A DNA stretch of 64,000 bases. Origin: Paramacrobiotus richtersi (taxonomy: Eukaryota; Tardigrada; Eutardigrada; Parachela; Macrobiotidae). The stretch covers positions 1 to 64,000 of the forward strand of contig JAQGAU010000008.1 of the NCBI GenBank assembly GCA_034698045.1, given 5' to 3'. Shown here piece by piece: positions 46,501-58,200 of the stretch. The position numbers were made by a program, and so were the translations under genes. Within the stretch, counting starts at the first letter, position 1. Every line of letters begins with the position of its first letter. Below the pieces are notes generated by a model. It ran no database searches, had not been told where the DNA came from, and worked only from the letters and a program-made list of their open reading frames with translations.

Positions 46501-47067
46501 TTTCTCAATTTCTTTCTTCAGCGCCTGTATGGTTGCTTGATCTTCCTGCGCCAGTCTCGTCGCTGTAGTAATTCGGCTGGAGTTTGCGACAATCTCCGCA
46601 TGCAAATCCCGACATTTCCCCATCAGTTTAATTTCATTCTCGTGCGCCATTTTAATGGCTTGGTGTAGCTTTTCATACTCGACACGGAATTTGCCCAGAC
46701 TCTCACTGCCGACCAAATCCTTTACTACCATCTGGAAATCCCTCTCCATATCAAGCATGGCTGCTTCATCGTGCGATAACCTGATACTAAGCTCGTTGAG
46801 CATCTGATCATCAATTTGGTAGGGAACTTGTCCTGTGGTGGCGTTGTCCCGTCCGCCAGCTGCACTCTCTCTCCGACCGCCATATCCTCCTGCTCGTTTT
46901 GTGGGGGTAGTAGTCGCACCCTTTGCCTTAGCTTTCGGGTCATTGAGATTGGTGTGACTGCTTGATGTGCGGCCGGGACCCTTGGAAAGAGATATATTGT
47001 ACTAACTACATTAAAGTATGATAATATTCTTATCAAACTGGGTTTCAAGACTGACCTTTTCCGTCAT
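43544..47067 (-). CDS. CFAP58: CFAP58 (CCDC147), cilia and flagella associated coiled-coil protein
   Basis: Eight exons on the minus strand (47056-47067, 46364-46980, 46153-46309, 45859-46053, 45169-45715, 44470-45110, 43994-44389, 43544-43924) encode 981 residues, phases consistent throughout. The first exon is only MTEK. Almost the whole protein is heptad-repeat coiled coil. Diagnostic family stretches are 'MERDFQMVVKDL', 'KFRVEYEKLHQAI', 'LKKEIEKAWKMLDEAHERE', 'AIELEKRLEAQ', 'RERDILGTQVVRRNDELI', and 'NAHRWRALQGNDPSTYELI'. In vertebrates CFAP58 is needed for the sperm flagellar axoneme and midpiece. An N-terminal Gly/Thr/Lys-rich extension of about 60 residues precedes the conserved part. 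A duplicated 5' splice site sits after the fourth exon. Confidence 0.95.
45803..45867. repeat. Short tandem duplication that doubles a 5' splice site in CFAP58
   Basis: The unit actcatataatacctttaat occurs twice in tandem (with a partial third copy), so on the minus strand the exon end TTAAAG followed by gtatta is present twice, 20 nt apart. Use of the inner copy adds 20 nt and an early stop. Confidence 0.6.
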
Positions 47068-47775
47068 TGTTACACTTCAGCAAAACGCTGACTCAGAAAT
47101 CACCTTAAGGACACGGAACCATTTCGCAACGGAAACGGGTTTCACAGACAGCATGAGCGTCCAACAAACAGTATAAAAAATGCAACAACAAAATTTCGAA
47201 ATTATCGTAACGAGCGGAGGTAAGCAAAAAAGGTGTTTATTAACTGTTAACACGAAAGGATTCCACGACGACATTGCTTGGATACGGAGAGTGCCGGCTG
47301 TGCAGCATTGTCCCGGACGTATGAATCTACACGTATGACTCCATCATCAAAGTGCACGGACGCGTTGTTATCTCAAAAAGGTTGTAACTTTGGAACTCAA
47401 ACCCGGGTTGCTTCAGTTACTGTCCTAACTTCAGTTTGAGCGCTTACATAATCCAGTGAATGAACGGTAGAGTCGGGTAGACGGAAATTAAGCCAGAATA
47501 TGACAGTTCGCGGATACTGCATATGCATATTGTTATTTCCTAATTGGAACAGATCGGATTAGTTTATCTCAGCTTCTACCAGCCTAACGCAAGCGCTTTC
47601 GGTGATGATCGTCGATCGAATGCCTCATCGATTTCAAAAAGCTGCCAAGATTCTCTCGGAACCAGCGAGAAAATGTTTGCATTTGAAAACTTAAGCTCTC
47701 TCCCGATTATCGGTTTACGGATGTAAGCGCACACGGGCCACATGAACAGCTGGATTACACTTCGCTAGCGCAGGT
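47068..47775. other. Head-to-head intergenic region, CFAP58 and unassigned gene
   Basis: About 700 bp between divergent starts, a candidate shared promoter. No TATA box. A short frame 47544-47726 (plus) has no support. Confidence 0.5.
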
Positions 47776-48678
47776 ATGGACTGCACCAGAAGGAATGCTG
47801 AGCTACTGAACAGCTTCTCGGGTACGTATCCAAAAGTGGAGAGTTCAGCATATTTACTAAAGAATGTATGGTAAATTGTTTCATTCTTTCAGAATGTGTA
47901 TTAAAAGCATTTGAAGCAGTGAAGGAACTGGAGTTTCAACTTTCCGCTGAAGAGGTTACTGAAGTAATTAACTGGCTCCAAACGGTATTACCAAATATAT
48001 TCTGTAACTATAGATCGAACACACAATAATGGAAAATCGTTTGGAATACTATCGTCGTTTTGTCACCGACAACTTTCGTCCTGTGCTTCCTACACGTGAC
48101 GAAGGAAGCAATACGGATATTGACCATGCATCTACATTCGGTTAGCAATTTCGGAACCCGTTATGAATCAAAGACTCTGTTAACAGTGCTGGTATTAACC
48201 GCAGAACTAAGAAACACTGGAACTTCTGCACTTCGGTTGGGAGACAGCCCTTCCATCACTATGGTTGAATGTACTCTTACGGACCAAAGCATTCAGTGTA
48301 TGATGCTATCCGATGGTGACCTTAGTGCTGTAGATGTTGTTCCTCGGACGAAATCTAGTCAGGTAAGGTAAAGCATGGGGCGGACGGTCTACTTAAATTT
48401 ATGATTTACTACGGTACGTCTTACAGTACGCCTACGACTGCGCTACAGGTTGGAGGAATGGTATTGTAGCCAGTGCGGGTGCGCTTCTTACATTTCAGGA
48501 AACCCCAATGCACAACATGGAAGCAGACATACAAACGGTCTTGTGCAGTGTGGCAAATCCAAGAGCAGTGGCTTCTGATGATACATCATTAAATGAAAAA
48601 CGGACAAGCAAAGATAAAAAGCGCAGCTTAACTCGTCGACTTCGCTACTGGTTGAGCAAACGAGGAAGGAAAAAATAA
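47776..48678 (+). CDS. Unassigned 224-residue protein with basic C-terminus
   Basis: Exons 47776-47821, 47893-47984, 48014-48140, 48205-48362 and 48427-48678 join in phases 1, 0, 1 and 0. The fifth exon uses the acceptor ttacag at 48421-48426; the alternative cag at 48444-48446 gives an early stop. The product begins MDCTRRNAELLNSFSE, with a helical first third ('KAFEAVKELEFQLSAEEV', 'NRLEYYRRFVTDNF'), a central segment rich in short hydrophobic strands, and a Lys/Arg tail ('SKDKKRSLTRRLRYWLSKR'). No known domain was recognised and no signal peptide is present. It is divergently paired with CFAP58 and followed by EFCAB9 on the other strand, so a sperm or cilia role is possible but unproven. 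Confidence 0.6.
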
Positions 48679-48910
48679 TGGCCACATCATCAATCGTATT
48701 GCATTCTAATAAGGCTTGTAACATTGTCAGATATTCCGTTGATTATAGTTCCTTGCCCTGCGGGCTTTTCATTACTGTTCTGGTCTGCGCATTTGTGCCA
48801 GCCTGAAATTAATAACAGTAGAAAAAATTCGGAACTCAGAATCATACAGTTGACGCAGACAAAGTTTTTTCATCGGAGTTGTGGTACTGAAAACGAGTAA
48901 CCCACTGAAT

Positions 48911-49590
48911 CTAGTCAGATAAGGCTGCCATAGCGAAGAATCGAAATTCCTCCCAGTCGATCTCAGCATCTCCGTTCACATCGTATTCCTTGAAGATCTT
49001 TAGAATTTGCTGTTCTGAAACGCAGATTTAATAATGTAATGGCGAGTAACGGACGTTGAAATTAGAGCACTTATACCTTCCAGGTTCCATAGGAATCCAA
49101 CGTCAGTAAATTCTTTAGCCGAAATGGATCCAGAAAAGTCTTCATCCATCAGTGTGAAGCACATTTTGGCATGACGTAAAATAAACTTCTTTTCGAGCTT
49201 GTTGTATGCTGCCACCATAAGACAGATCAGCACGTAGAATTCTTCGAAAACGATGAAGCCCCGACAACCTTTATCCAACATGTCGAAAACCCGTTGGATC
49301 CGACGATCGGTGAGGTTTGTCGCTTGTTTCATGAACTATCGCGAAAGCATTAATTGATAATCCTATAACTAGCTGGGAGTTTTTAGTAAACATCTTTTAG
49401 AAAAATTTAAGAAATTTGTTGGAAAACATCTTGCCTCATAAAAGATAACATCATTCCACTTGCCATCGCGGTGTACATCCAAAAAATCGTACAGTGCATG
49501 TAGAATCTGGGTCTGCCTGGCATTCAGCCATAGTTCACCTCGATCCAGATGCAGACTGTTTAAAAATTCTGATGTTAACTGTAAAGGCAT
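48911..49590 (-). CDS. EFCAB9: EFCAB9-like EF-hand protein (CatSper Ca2+ sensor family)
   Basis: Exons 49435-49590, 49077-49335 and 48911-49014 (phases 0, 1) encode 172 residues; human EFCAB9 has 197. Order of matches: 'FLDVHRDGKWNDVIFYE', then 'FMKQATNLTDRRIQRVFDM', 'FYVLICLMVAAYNKLEKKF', the EF loop DEDFSGSISAKE with all canonical ligands, 'FLWNLEGEQQILKIFKEYD', and a second canonical loop DVNGDAEIDWEE. EFCAB9 binds CatSperzeta and gives the sperm flagellar CatSper channel its Ca2+ and pH sensing (established in mouse). The first intron starts with GC (gcaaga), a GC-AG intron, and this join is what restores the family alignment. A more generic calaxin-like EF-hand protein is the alternative. 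Confidence 0.82.
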
Positions 49591-51192
49591 TATGACACTG
49601 CGTAGATAAGTAAAATAAGTAAAGAACAAAACCGAGCAGTGTTATACTATACCGCTTCCTGGTTTAATTGTTTCAGTGTTAAGTTATTATGAAAAGATGC
49701 CGTGCAAAGCAGGATCAAAGTTTATAAAAATTTAATGATGATTTTAACAGTAATGTAAGGTAAGTAAGGAAAAGTACAACATGTCATGGATCTCGGATCG
49801 TGTTGCTAGTCTGTGCGTTACCACTTACCTGTAAGATGTCTTACTGAATATTATGATACTGCAAAATTAATAACACTAATGCAAAAAGTCTTTGACTGCA
49901 GTATGAACGTTTTTACACGGCATAACGGAAAATGTGACCCAGGCCCTAGAGCCACAGTACGTGCCACACCTTTTATCGATTTAAAATGAGAGCTTTTTAA
50001 AAAGTGTCCTCCTTCGAAATACGACCCATGCTTCCGGTTAGTAGACAGTTTCGAGGAAAAAAAGCGAAAAGGGGTGTTGCGAAGAAAAATAATAAAAGCA
50101 TCATAGATCGTAAAAACGCTGGAGCAGTAAGTGATCCTGATTGTATCACTGAAAAGGTGACTGTTCCTAACGATGATGGCAGCTGCGCGTACAAAGCAGA
50201 TCGATGAACACCCGGCTACCAACACAAAAAGTAAAAGTCTGTTTACTTCATGATTAGATGCATTGAAAAAAATAGGCTTGATTATTTACCGCTAGATTTA
50301 TGCGTTACAGTTTTCTTAGTGGAAATTTTTGCTGTGCACTCGGTTTCTGCTTTTGCAATCAGATTCATTACTGATTTCTTAATTTACCGCTAACCCAAAA
50401 GCCGTTAATATGACTCTTGCCATCTCAAAACTGTGGACTTTATAAATCACTTCGACCGAATGATATCGAGCGCACGATGCGTTTCATGCAGTGACCCTTT
50501 CAGAACTGTTCGCGGTACTTATTTCAAGCGCTCTGCATGGTATAAAGCAGTGAAAGCCATTTCGGCCAAAAGATACCATGGAACGTTAGCAGGATACGTA
50601 CGTAGCAGACACATCGACGTTTGTTTTAGTTCCAGCATGGCAACGGAACCGCAAACGGAACACTTCGTGAAAAACGGCAGATGCAAATTATCGATCTTCT
50701 GTAAACGACCATAAGAGCGGCAAAGCAAACCTGAACGGCAGCTGCAAAGTTGGCCGAGCCCTTGAGACACTGTGCATTATTAATTTGCGCGTGCATGCAG
50801 TAAGGCAATCGCCATCGACACTTTTGGCAGCAATTTCTTGTGCGGGAAAAGCAATGTAATTAAAGTAACAAACCACCGTGATTCTCTACTAGCGATAGTT
50901 GCGATTGTTATTTTCTAAATATGGCTGCAGCAGGCATCACTGTGACAGAGCAAGTTATGATCTAAAGACACTATAAAACATTTCAGAAACCAAATTTACA
51001 GTATTTCCGGTATAATTATCTGCATAAAACTGTCTATAGAGATTCGGGTCGCACACCGCTTCATAACTAAAGCAGGCACACACTGAAAGCGCAAGGGCAT
51101 GACGGGCCCAGACATGGGTAAAACGCACTACAGAACTACAATCAGAAAACAAAAAAATATGAGTGAAATTCAATAACAATGCGCTAACTAGA
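49591..51192. other. Long region without a supported gene
   Basis: About 1.6 kb. A basic frame starts at ATG 50028 (MLPVSRQFRGKKAKRG...) and ends at a good donor, gtaagt at 50127, but no matching downstream exon was found. Other frames (50433-50714 plus, 50519-50770 minus) overlap one another and look random. Confidence 0.45.
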
Positions 51193-53093
51193 TCAGCCGC
51201 TATCCATCACTAACGAATAGGAAGGCGGAAGTTCAATTAACCTTCCGTTCTCTACGGTCAAGGTCGAGTGGAGCAGCGGCTGCTCGGCAGAAGCCATTTC
51301 ATAAGAAGGTAATAGGGCACGGCTGAACTGTTCGCAGTAGGGTGGTGGAAGTGATACTCGATCCGCCGGCATTGTTTGCGCTGACACCGTCGGCGGATGT
51401 GCACTCTCCCGTTCCCGCGCCCGAGCAGGTGAACCGGCACATCCGTGTTCTCGCTTATGTTGCTTCATGAAATCCCGCATATCATATGTCACGGCACAGG
51501 CCAGTAAAAAATACATGACAGCCGTGGCCGTTCCCAGGAACAAACACGACATCTCAGCCATGTCGTTTCTCCACTGTTTTTGCGCGCCGACGGCCGTTGA
51601 GTGTCCTATTAGCCCCACCGCTGCACACATCTAAATTGGAAAATCTGAATTCAGTCAATCACTATACGTCTCAAGAATATTGAAAACTCCAAGATAACAA
51701 TTCATATTCTCGTTAATGATGGTTTACTAGTACCTCGAAAATTAGAGAGCCGAGGTAGACACGATAACAAATGAGAGCTATCTTCTTCTTGCATTTTGTG
51801 ACATCCGCATAGCAGTCTAACATGTCACCTCCATTTGGACAAAGGCACGATGTACAAATCCCGATGATCCCGGTCACCAGCCCCCATGAACACGTGAAGG
51901 TTGCCGTTGAAAGAATTTCCGAACCTGATCATGACATGCATAGCTCAGACGCATGGTGCAAAACTTCTACAGTACGTCATACGAGAATAAGATACGAATA
52001 AATACGAACTGCAGAATCGAATATTATACCGTGCGAATACAGTACGTCCGAGAATCGTATGCTAGACATTCATCATTAATCGAACAGTGAGGGAAACGAG
52101 CGTACTTTCTTTGTGCTTAAGCTGAACAGTTGATACTGCTGCGTACTGTAGATAACAACAAAAAGTTTAATTTCAGCCCATACCCTATCCTGAATTATGA
52201 AAATCGCATACTTCATTTAAGATACAACGAAGAATAATAAAACTTAAGGAAGTTTTCTCACAACCGGTCTACTGTGAAGTGCTCATTTACAGCACTGATG
52301 GTGTGGAGTCCTAAACATAAACAAAGAACACTATAAGCAAAATTGCAAACACTTCAAAGTTCAAACCACCATAAACAGGAAACACAAAGCATTTCGGTAG
52401 CGCGACCGCCGACCACGCTTGCATGCTTGATTACAATTCTAGATAATCGATCATGACTCTCCTATGTCGAGAGTATGCAAGAACAGGTTAACTGCAATAT
52501 TAAAAGTTTACATAATTTAATTTTGTTACATGTAAGGCAAAAGCTTAGACTTTTTTATTATAGTTCTATAACTTTTGTCGGCTTTCCGCTTTTTCCCCCT
52601 CCTCTAACGTAACTTATTATACTTAGCCGTACACGACGTATACTACTGGGAACTGCTGCATAAGCGTTAGTGATCCGTTATAAAGGTATAATTAAAATAT
52701 TACTCGGGAACTACCGACATTGTTATACATTTTCGAGCAATGTGCGAACACTTTGTTCACACTGGAACAACCTCGTAACCAAATATTAAGCAGCCCGTAA
52801 GGACGAGTGCATTATCAGTCTAAAATCTGAATACGTGATAATATTATTATTACCAATGTTTTGCAAAGTTTTGTGGTCCATACCATAATCTTGTTCTACG
52901 CACCTTCGTGTTGAACCCGAACAACAATGAGCATGGCTGTTCCGAAAAGCGTTAATGCACAACCGGAATGCAACAGCAGCAGTTTAGGTTTCCTTTCTTG
53001 ATAATAACGTTTTGCACTGTTTCCATGAGCCAGCGGTGCAAAACTGACCACCACCACAGCGTTAGCTGAGGCATTGAGCAACTGATTGATCAT
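51193..53093 (-). CDS. Four-TM membrane protein with PPxY motifs (MS4A/CD20-like layout)
   Basis: Exons 52904-53093, 51734-51924 and 51193-51630 (phases 1, 0) encode 272 residues. Four hydrophobic segments: 'LLLLHSGCALTLFGTAMLIV', 'FTCSWGLVTGIIGICTSCLC', 'LICYRVYLGSLIFEMCAAVG', and 'MSCLFLGTATAVMYFLLACA'. There is no large loop; the second loop carries 'CPNGGDMLDCYADVTKCKK'. The C-terminal cytosolic tail has LPPPY, LLPSYEM and LPPSY, two of which are PPxY motifs that bind WW domains of Nedd4-type ligases. The four-TM layout resembles MS4A/CD20-like and related small tetraspan families, but no family is confirmed. Intron 1 is about 980 bp, long for this region. Exon 1 has a polar N-terminus with no separate signal peptide. 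Confidence 0.72.
51925..52903. other. Large intron of the four-TM gene
   Basis: About 980 bp of AT-rich sequence with no exon or nested gene visible on either strand. Confidence 0.5.
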
Positions 53094-55266
53094 AGCTGAC
53101 GGTGTTTAAAAAAGCCTGTTACCGGACAAGATATTTTCTCGTACGATCACCGTTTATGAAGAAATAACCACTGCAGAATGCACATGTTCCCCATTTAGTA
53201 AAACAGACTAAATCTGAAAGCGACTCCAAGCGCCGTTTTAATCGTGGCAAGGAGCACAGCGTCGGCAACCGCCAAGGCCTTTAAAATCCATAATCAAGTT
53301 AAGCACGAATCGTTGATTTCTTTGGATTCTCCGGATAATGTCAGTAGTGAGCCTTTTGAATCACAACAGCTCATACGTACATCTCATAGAACCCACAAAG
53401 CACTGCATTGCAGTTATGAAACAGGCGTGCGCTTCCATGAAATATATGGTACTCATACATACTTGGAAGCTGGGATATTATTCTGTGTGTGTTCATGCCG
53501 GTAGTAATCGGCATGAGTATGTCGTCGGCCCACTGGAGTTGGTGCAAATGCAGCTGCACGGAAAATGTAACGTACAGATAGCGATCGTTACGGGTCGATA
53601 GCGATGAACAGCGTACCATCAATAGAACATTTCAAGGGTAGTTGGTTTACGCACAGATTGCAAGAACAGAGCCGCAGCTGAAATTCTACTGTATTTGCCG
53701 CGAGAAAATCTAGCACGTAGCCACCTCGAAATATTGAATTAACCATCGCTCTACAAACAATGCGGAGACTCAGCTGCTTACTGTGTATTTCCTAAAATGA
53801 TAAATTCAAAATGATGCTTCCTGCAGGTTCGTGCTGAACCGGTAAAACAAAAACATCATGATTCCGCCAGGATGCCATCATTGCCATGCGATGTACACAG
53901 CGCACGTCTACTGTACAATGTATATGGAACTGCACCATTATTCCAGGACCAATTTCACCGCAAAGTCAGTTAAAGCCAAAAGATTCGTTGCTGCTGTTAG
54001 CTCAAGTGCGCACCAGGCATCGGTTTTTATCCGCAGAACACATGGTGCTGGTAGCTTGTTACGTGAACCAGCCATGACCTCCGTTGACGCTTCAGTGACC
54101 GACGCATGGCACTCTCATCGATAAGTCCGAACCACTGAGTGGTCGGGGGAAAAAGTCCCCCACAGAGATCCTAAAAACTCTGCGAAATCCGAAACCAACA
54201 CCAACCCCACTATTAATAGTGCCACCTGGACCAATACCGGTTACTGTCAGTACAAATTCGAGTACTGCATCGGTTGCCGTGGCGCAGTTAGGTGCCTGGT
54301 GCCTACCAGTAAAGGCCAATGTACTGAGCATCGTGCTTAGTTTGGCCACGAGTTCTAACGTTAATCTACAGTGCTGGTCCGTACCCAGCATTTGTCAAAT
54401 CAGCGTTGGTGGCGCTGGTAGCGGTGCGTGTCAGTTCTAAAATTCCACTGATTTAATTAGCGTTTTCCACCTAAGTTCTGGTAGTCTTCTGCGTTACAAC
54501 TGTGGCACAGCCTTTTGTTTTTGAACGTGAATACAACGAACACCCATCAGAAGAGTCAGGGAAAACTTTCGACCGGAAGGAAAGAGCTTTTGTTATGCGG
54601 AGACCCCGAATATTTGAACAGCAACTCTACAAATGCACATAAAAATGACCAAAATTTATGATTCATTTATTATTTCCTTGAATCTTGTAATCTTGCCATG
54701 CGAACCTAAGCTCCGAAAATGAAATTGAGGAATAAAAACTACGAAAAACATTAAAATCTATGCCGTTGTACAATGGTGCTAAGCAGTGAACTACATACCG
54801 TGCTTTAATACTCCGCAAGAGCATCCTCAAGGTATCTTGGTAATCGCAAGCAACAAAAGCTTCGAAAGCGCCACAATCCCGAATCTCCTAGTAACAGCTC
54901 ATGTGTTGTCCTAGTCTCCTAGATAAGAAAACGAACGTATGACAACTTCGCGGTAATTTCGCTGTGGGAAATAACATGATTGTTACAATCTACAAAGCTG
55001 GAATTACAATCGTGAAGCGCATATTTCGAGTCCGTTTCCAAATAATATTGCGAATTTTGCGCGGACAGACTAGCCTTAGCTTACGTGTACCCATAATTCT
55101 CAACGGGACTACGCACTTGATTTGTAGATATGTCATAATAACTATGACAGTTACTGTCTTATTTTTACGTTTGCGGTGATCCGGCTTTAGTACTGTTCTT
55201 AGTGTTCTCCGCCATCAACGTCTTGGTTGATGCGTTTACCGAATTTCGTCGTGCGGTTGCGAAGCC
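53094..55266. other. Long region without a supported gene, containing one coding-like frame
   Basis: About 2.2 kb between the four-TM gene and the TRPC gene. The only coding-like piece is a plus-strand frame open from about 54095 to the stop at 54438-54440, rich in Pro, Thr, Val and Cys, without a start or splice partner. The rest shows scattered short frames. Confidence 0.45.
54095..54440 (+). other. Orphan open frame, Pro/Thr/Cys-rich
   Basis: The frame reads 'KSEPLSGRGKKSPTEILKTL' in its first part, then Pro/Thr-rich residues, and ends 'GGAGSGACQF' after four cysteines. A second, overlapping plus-strand frame is also Cys-rich, and a minus-strand frame (54092-54391) is open too, so composition rather than selection may explain it. 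No ATG or acceptor defines its start. It could be an isolated exon or chance. Confidence 0.3.
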
Positions 55267-58200
55267 ATGGAACGACGACAAGCCGCGTATCAAAACCTTG
55301 TTGACGGTGCTTTTAGTAATGATAATGACAATCTGCCTCTTGATTTGCACTCAACGCCCACGACGCTCGGAAGACCTCACGCAGGCGTTGCAAAGGCAGA
55401 TCGTGCCATTTACAGCCCCAGATCCGACCGATCGAGCAAGACCGGGTCTCCTTTTCTCGAACTTACTGCACATCGATCATTGTCGTCGGTCAGCGTAACC
55501 CTGGCTAATCTGTCCATTGAGGAGCGCAATTTCCTCGTGCTAGTCGAAGACGGTGATGTTTCTGCTGTGGAAAGATTTCTTAGGGTCAGCGCCGTAGATC
55601 CTCCTTAATACATTCATAAATCCTCACTGAATACTTTTGCACGCAAATGCTGCTCTTTGCGATCTCAATTTGTTTCCTTCGTAGACAAATTCAACCTTTT
55701 TTTGCTGAGAACATATGACAATATACGGTTACACATATAATAAATCTTATTTTGTTGCGCAACGTCCAGACGAACTTGATAAGGAGCCCATGGCTTTCGC
55801 TTTCGTAGAGTCATCCCAACACCAACGTAAACTGTCGCGACATCCACGGAGTTGGGGCACTTCGCCGAGCAGTTCGTAATGAGAACTTTCAAATGATTGG
55901 GTTTCTCCTAAGTATTCCTCATCTTTATGTTGGAGAAAATCTGCTTAACGCAATCGAATTAGGGAATACCGAAATCGTAACTCTGCTGCTTGAAGGACTC
56001 CGGTGAGTAATACCATGAAAATACCAAAAAGCTTCTGCCGATTGCGTTAACAACTAACCTGTGTCTTGTGCAGAGAACGAGACGAGCAACTGGAATTCAA
56101 ACCGATTCCCGATAGTTCCGACTTCACTGCAGACATTTCACCGCTGATGCTGGCCGCACACCTTGGTACTTGATAATTATGCAAAGTACAAACGAAGCTA
56201 TATGGCCCTTATGAGCATCGAACTAAAGTTGTTTGCAGATAACTTCAACATGGTGAAACTACTTGTTGACCGAGGACACAAGCTAGTTCGTCCACATCCG
56301 CCAGGTTGTATGTGCGGCCGCCTGGAATGCAGTGGCAGCAAAGGGAATCTAATGGCGTTACTGGAATACAGTAAACATCGCTATAACGCGTATAGAGCAT
56401 TGTGTAGTCCAGCTTACATCACACTAAGCAGCAGGGATGTTCTTAAAACCTGCTTTAAACTCTGCGGGGAGCTAGCTAGTTGTGCATCCAAAGAGCCGGA
56501 GCTCCTGTAGGACTACATTGTTTTTTTTAAATAGTGCGTGAAATTCACTCATTTTTTTGGTTAATTTGTAGACAGAAATACAGTGAGCTTGAAGAGCGCC
56601 TAAGAAACTTTGCCAAAGCAATTTTAGAAGAGTGCAGTACCACCGACGAAGTTGAGCTTATACTCAAGCAGCCCCACCAAGGTGCGCCAGTTGGCTGCAC
56701 ATATCCGCGGATTTATCTTGCCATTCAGTGCCGGCAAAAGGAGTTTATCGCTCATGAAAACTGCCAACAAGTGCTCCGGGCTGCATGGCTGGATCATTGG
56801 CAAGACTGGCGTGGAATGTCGTTTTTAGCAAAGTTATTCCGGATCATAACCAAAATTGGTTTGTTCCCGGTTGTGACCGCTCTGTATCTTGTAATGCCGC
56901 ATCCGCCCGCTTTTGTGGAACGTTACATGCGCCCGCCTATCCATCGGTACATCGTCAGTACAACGTTCTACTTGCTCTTTCTCCTGACGCTGTTTATCGA
57001 GACCAACCATGACAGAGATAACGCGTACAGAGGCGCACCGCGCTCTGGTCTGGAGGTGTTAATTGTTCTATATATCGTGGGTAATTGTTGGGAATTTTCG
57101 AAAACTTGGCAGAATCAAGGATCAAAAACATTTCTGGCTGTGTGGTGGAACTGGTATGAAGCGTTGAATCTGGCATTATTTTTCACCACATTTTCCATCT
57201 GGTACTGGGCGTTTTGGAAGGCAAGAACTTCGCCGAAACTGCCGCGAATGGAGTGGCCATGGAATGAGCCGGTACTGATTGCAGAAGGTCTGTTTGGATT
57301 TGCAACGATTCTGGCTTTCGGCCGCTTACTCCAGATATTTCGGGTAACTGAGTCGGCAAGGAAAGACACTCACGGCACCGCTATGATTAGATGCTGTAGA
57401 AATCAAATATAGCTTTTTATTTCTTGAAATGTATACATACTCAACAAAAAGATATGCAATTATATGAAAAACTTATCCCATTTGGCATGAGCGGGTACAG
57501 CAGCCAAAATCAGGGATGATGTAGCAATTAAGTGCATAACGATACTTCTGCCAAGACTGGTAGATTCGCGGTCTTTCTCCTTCCAGACTGCGTACTCTGA
57601 AAAACGCCTTTCCTGCTATGCTCAGGTTCACCTTGAAATCAGACACCTTCAGTTGAGATGCAATTACAGATAATGTTTTGCCATTGCCGCAGCCGCCATG
57701 ATGCAAACATCGGCCGACATTACTGTTAAGTGTAGAAATCGCTACCTGACTTTCGCGTTGTTCAGCCGCTATGTGACCCAAACACCCCTATGTGCATGGT
57801 ACAGGGATTCGATGCGCAACGTCAGCTAGTTATCTTTAGATCCGGCATTATTAACGAAATATGAATGAAAGTGCTCTCCTGTGCGATTCTGCCAACAGGG
57901 ATCTGGCGTTAGGCACCGCTTGTTAAAGAGATAAGCTTTGCCGGTGAAAGTGTATTTCGTTCCTCGGATTTCAAGAGATTTCAAGAACATTGAGCGGGAG
58001 AGTCGCCACAGACCGAAAACTTAGTTGTATGTATTGTTAAAGTATGATAAAGAGCCATGCAAATCCGGAACGATTTTTAACTTCTCGTGATTGTGAATCT
58101 GGAATTTGGCTGCGCCTTTAATTCCAGGCCTTTATGCAACGCACTTTGAAAAAGAAGCAGATTACCTTTGACCGATTACGATTTGAGATTACGATTTGAC

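Noticed and set aside
50028-50127. A small basic exon (MLPVSRQFRGKKAKRG...) as a gene start
   Set aside because: It ends at a fair donor, but no downstream exon with a matching phase and credible sequence was found.
53244-53601. Overlapping plus-strand frames at 53244-53601 as coding
   Set aside because: The two frames overlap out of register, one starts at GTG, neither has a domain, and a minus-strand frame covers the same bases.
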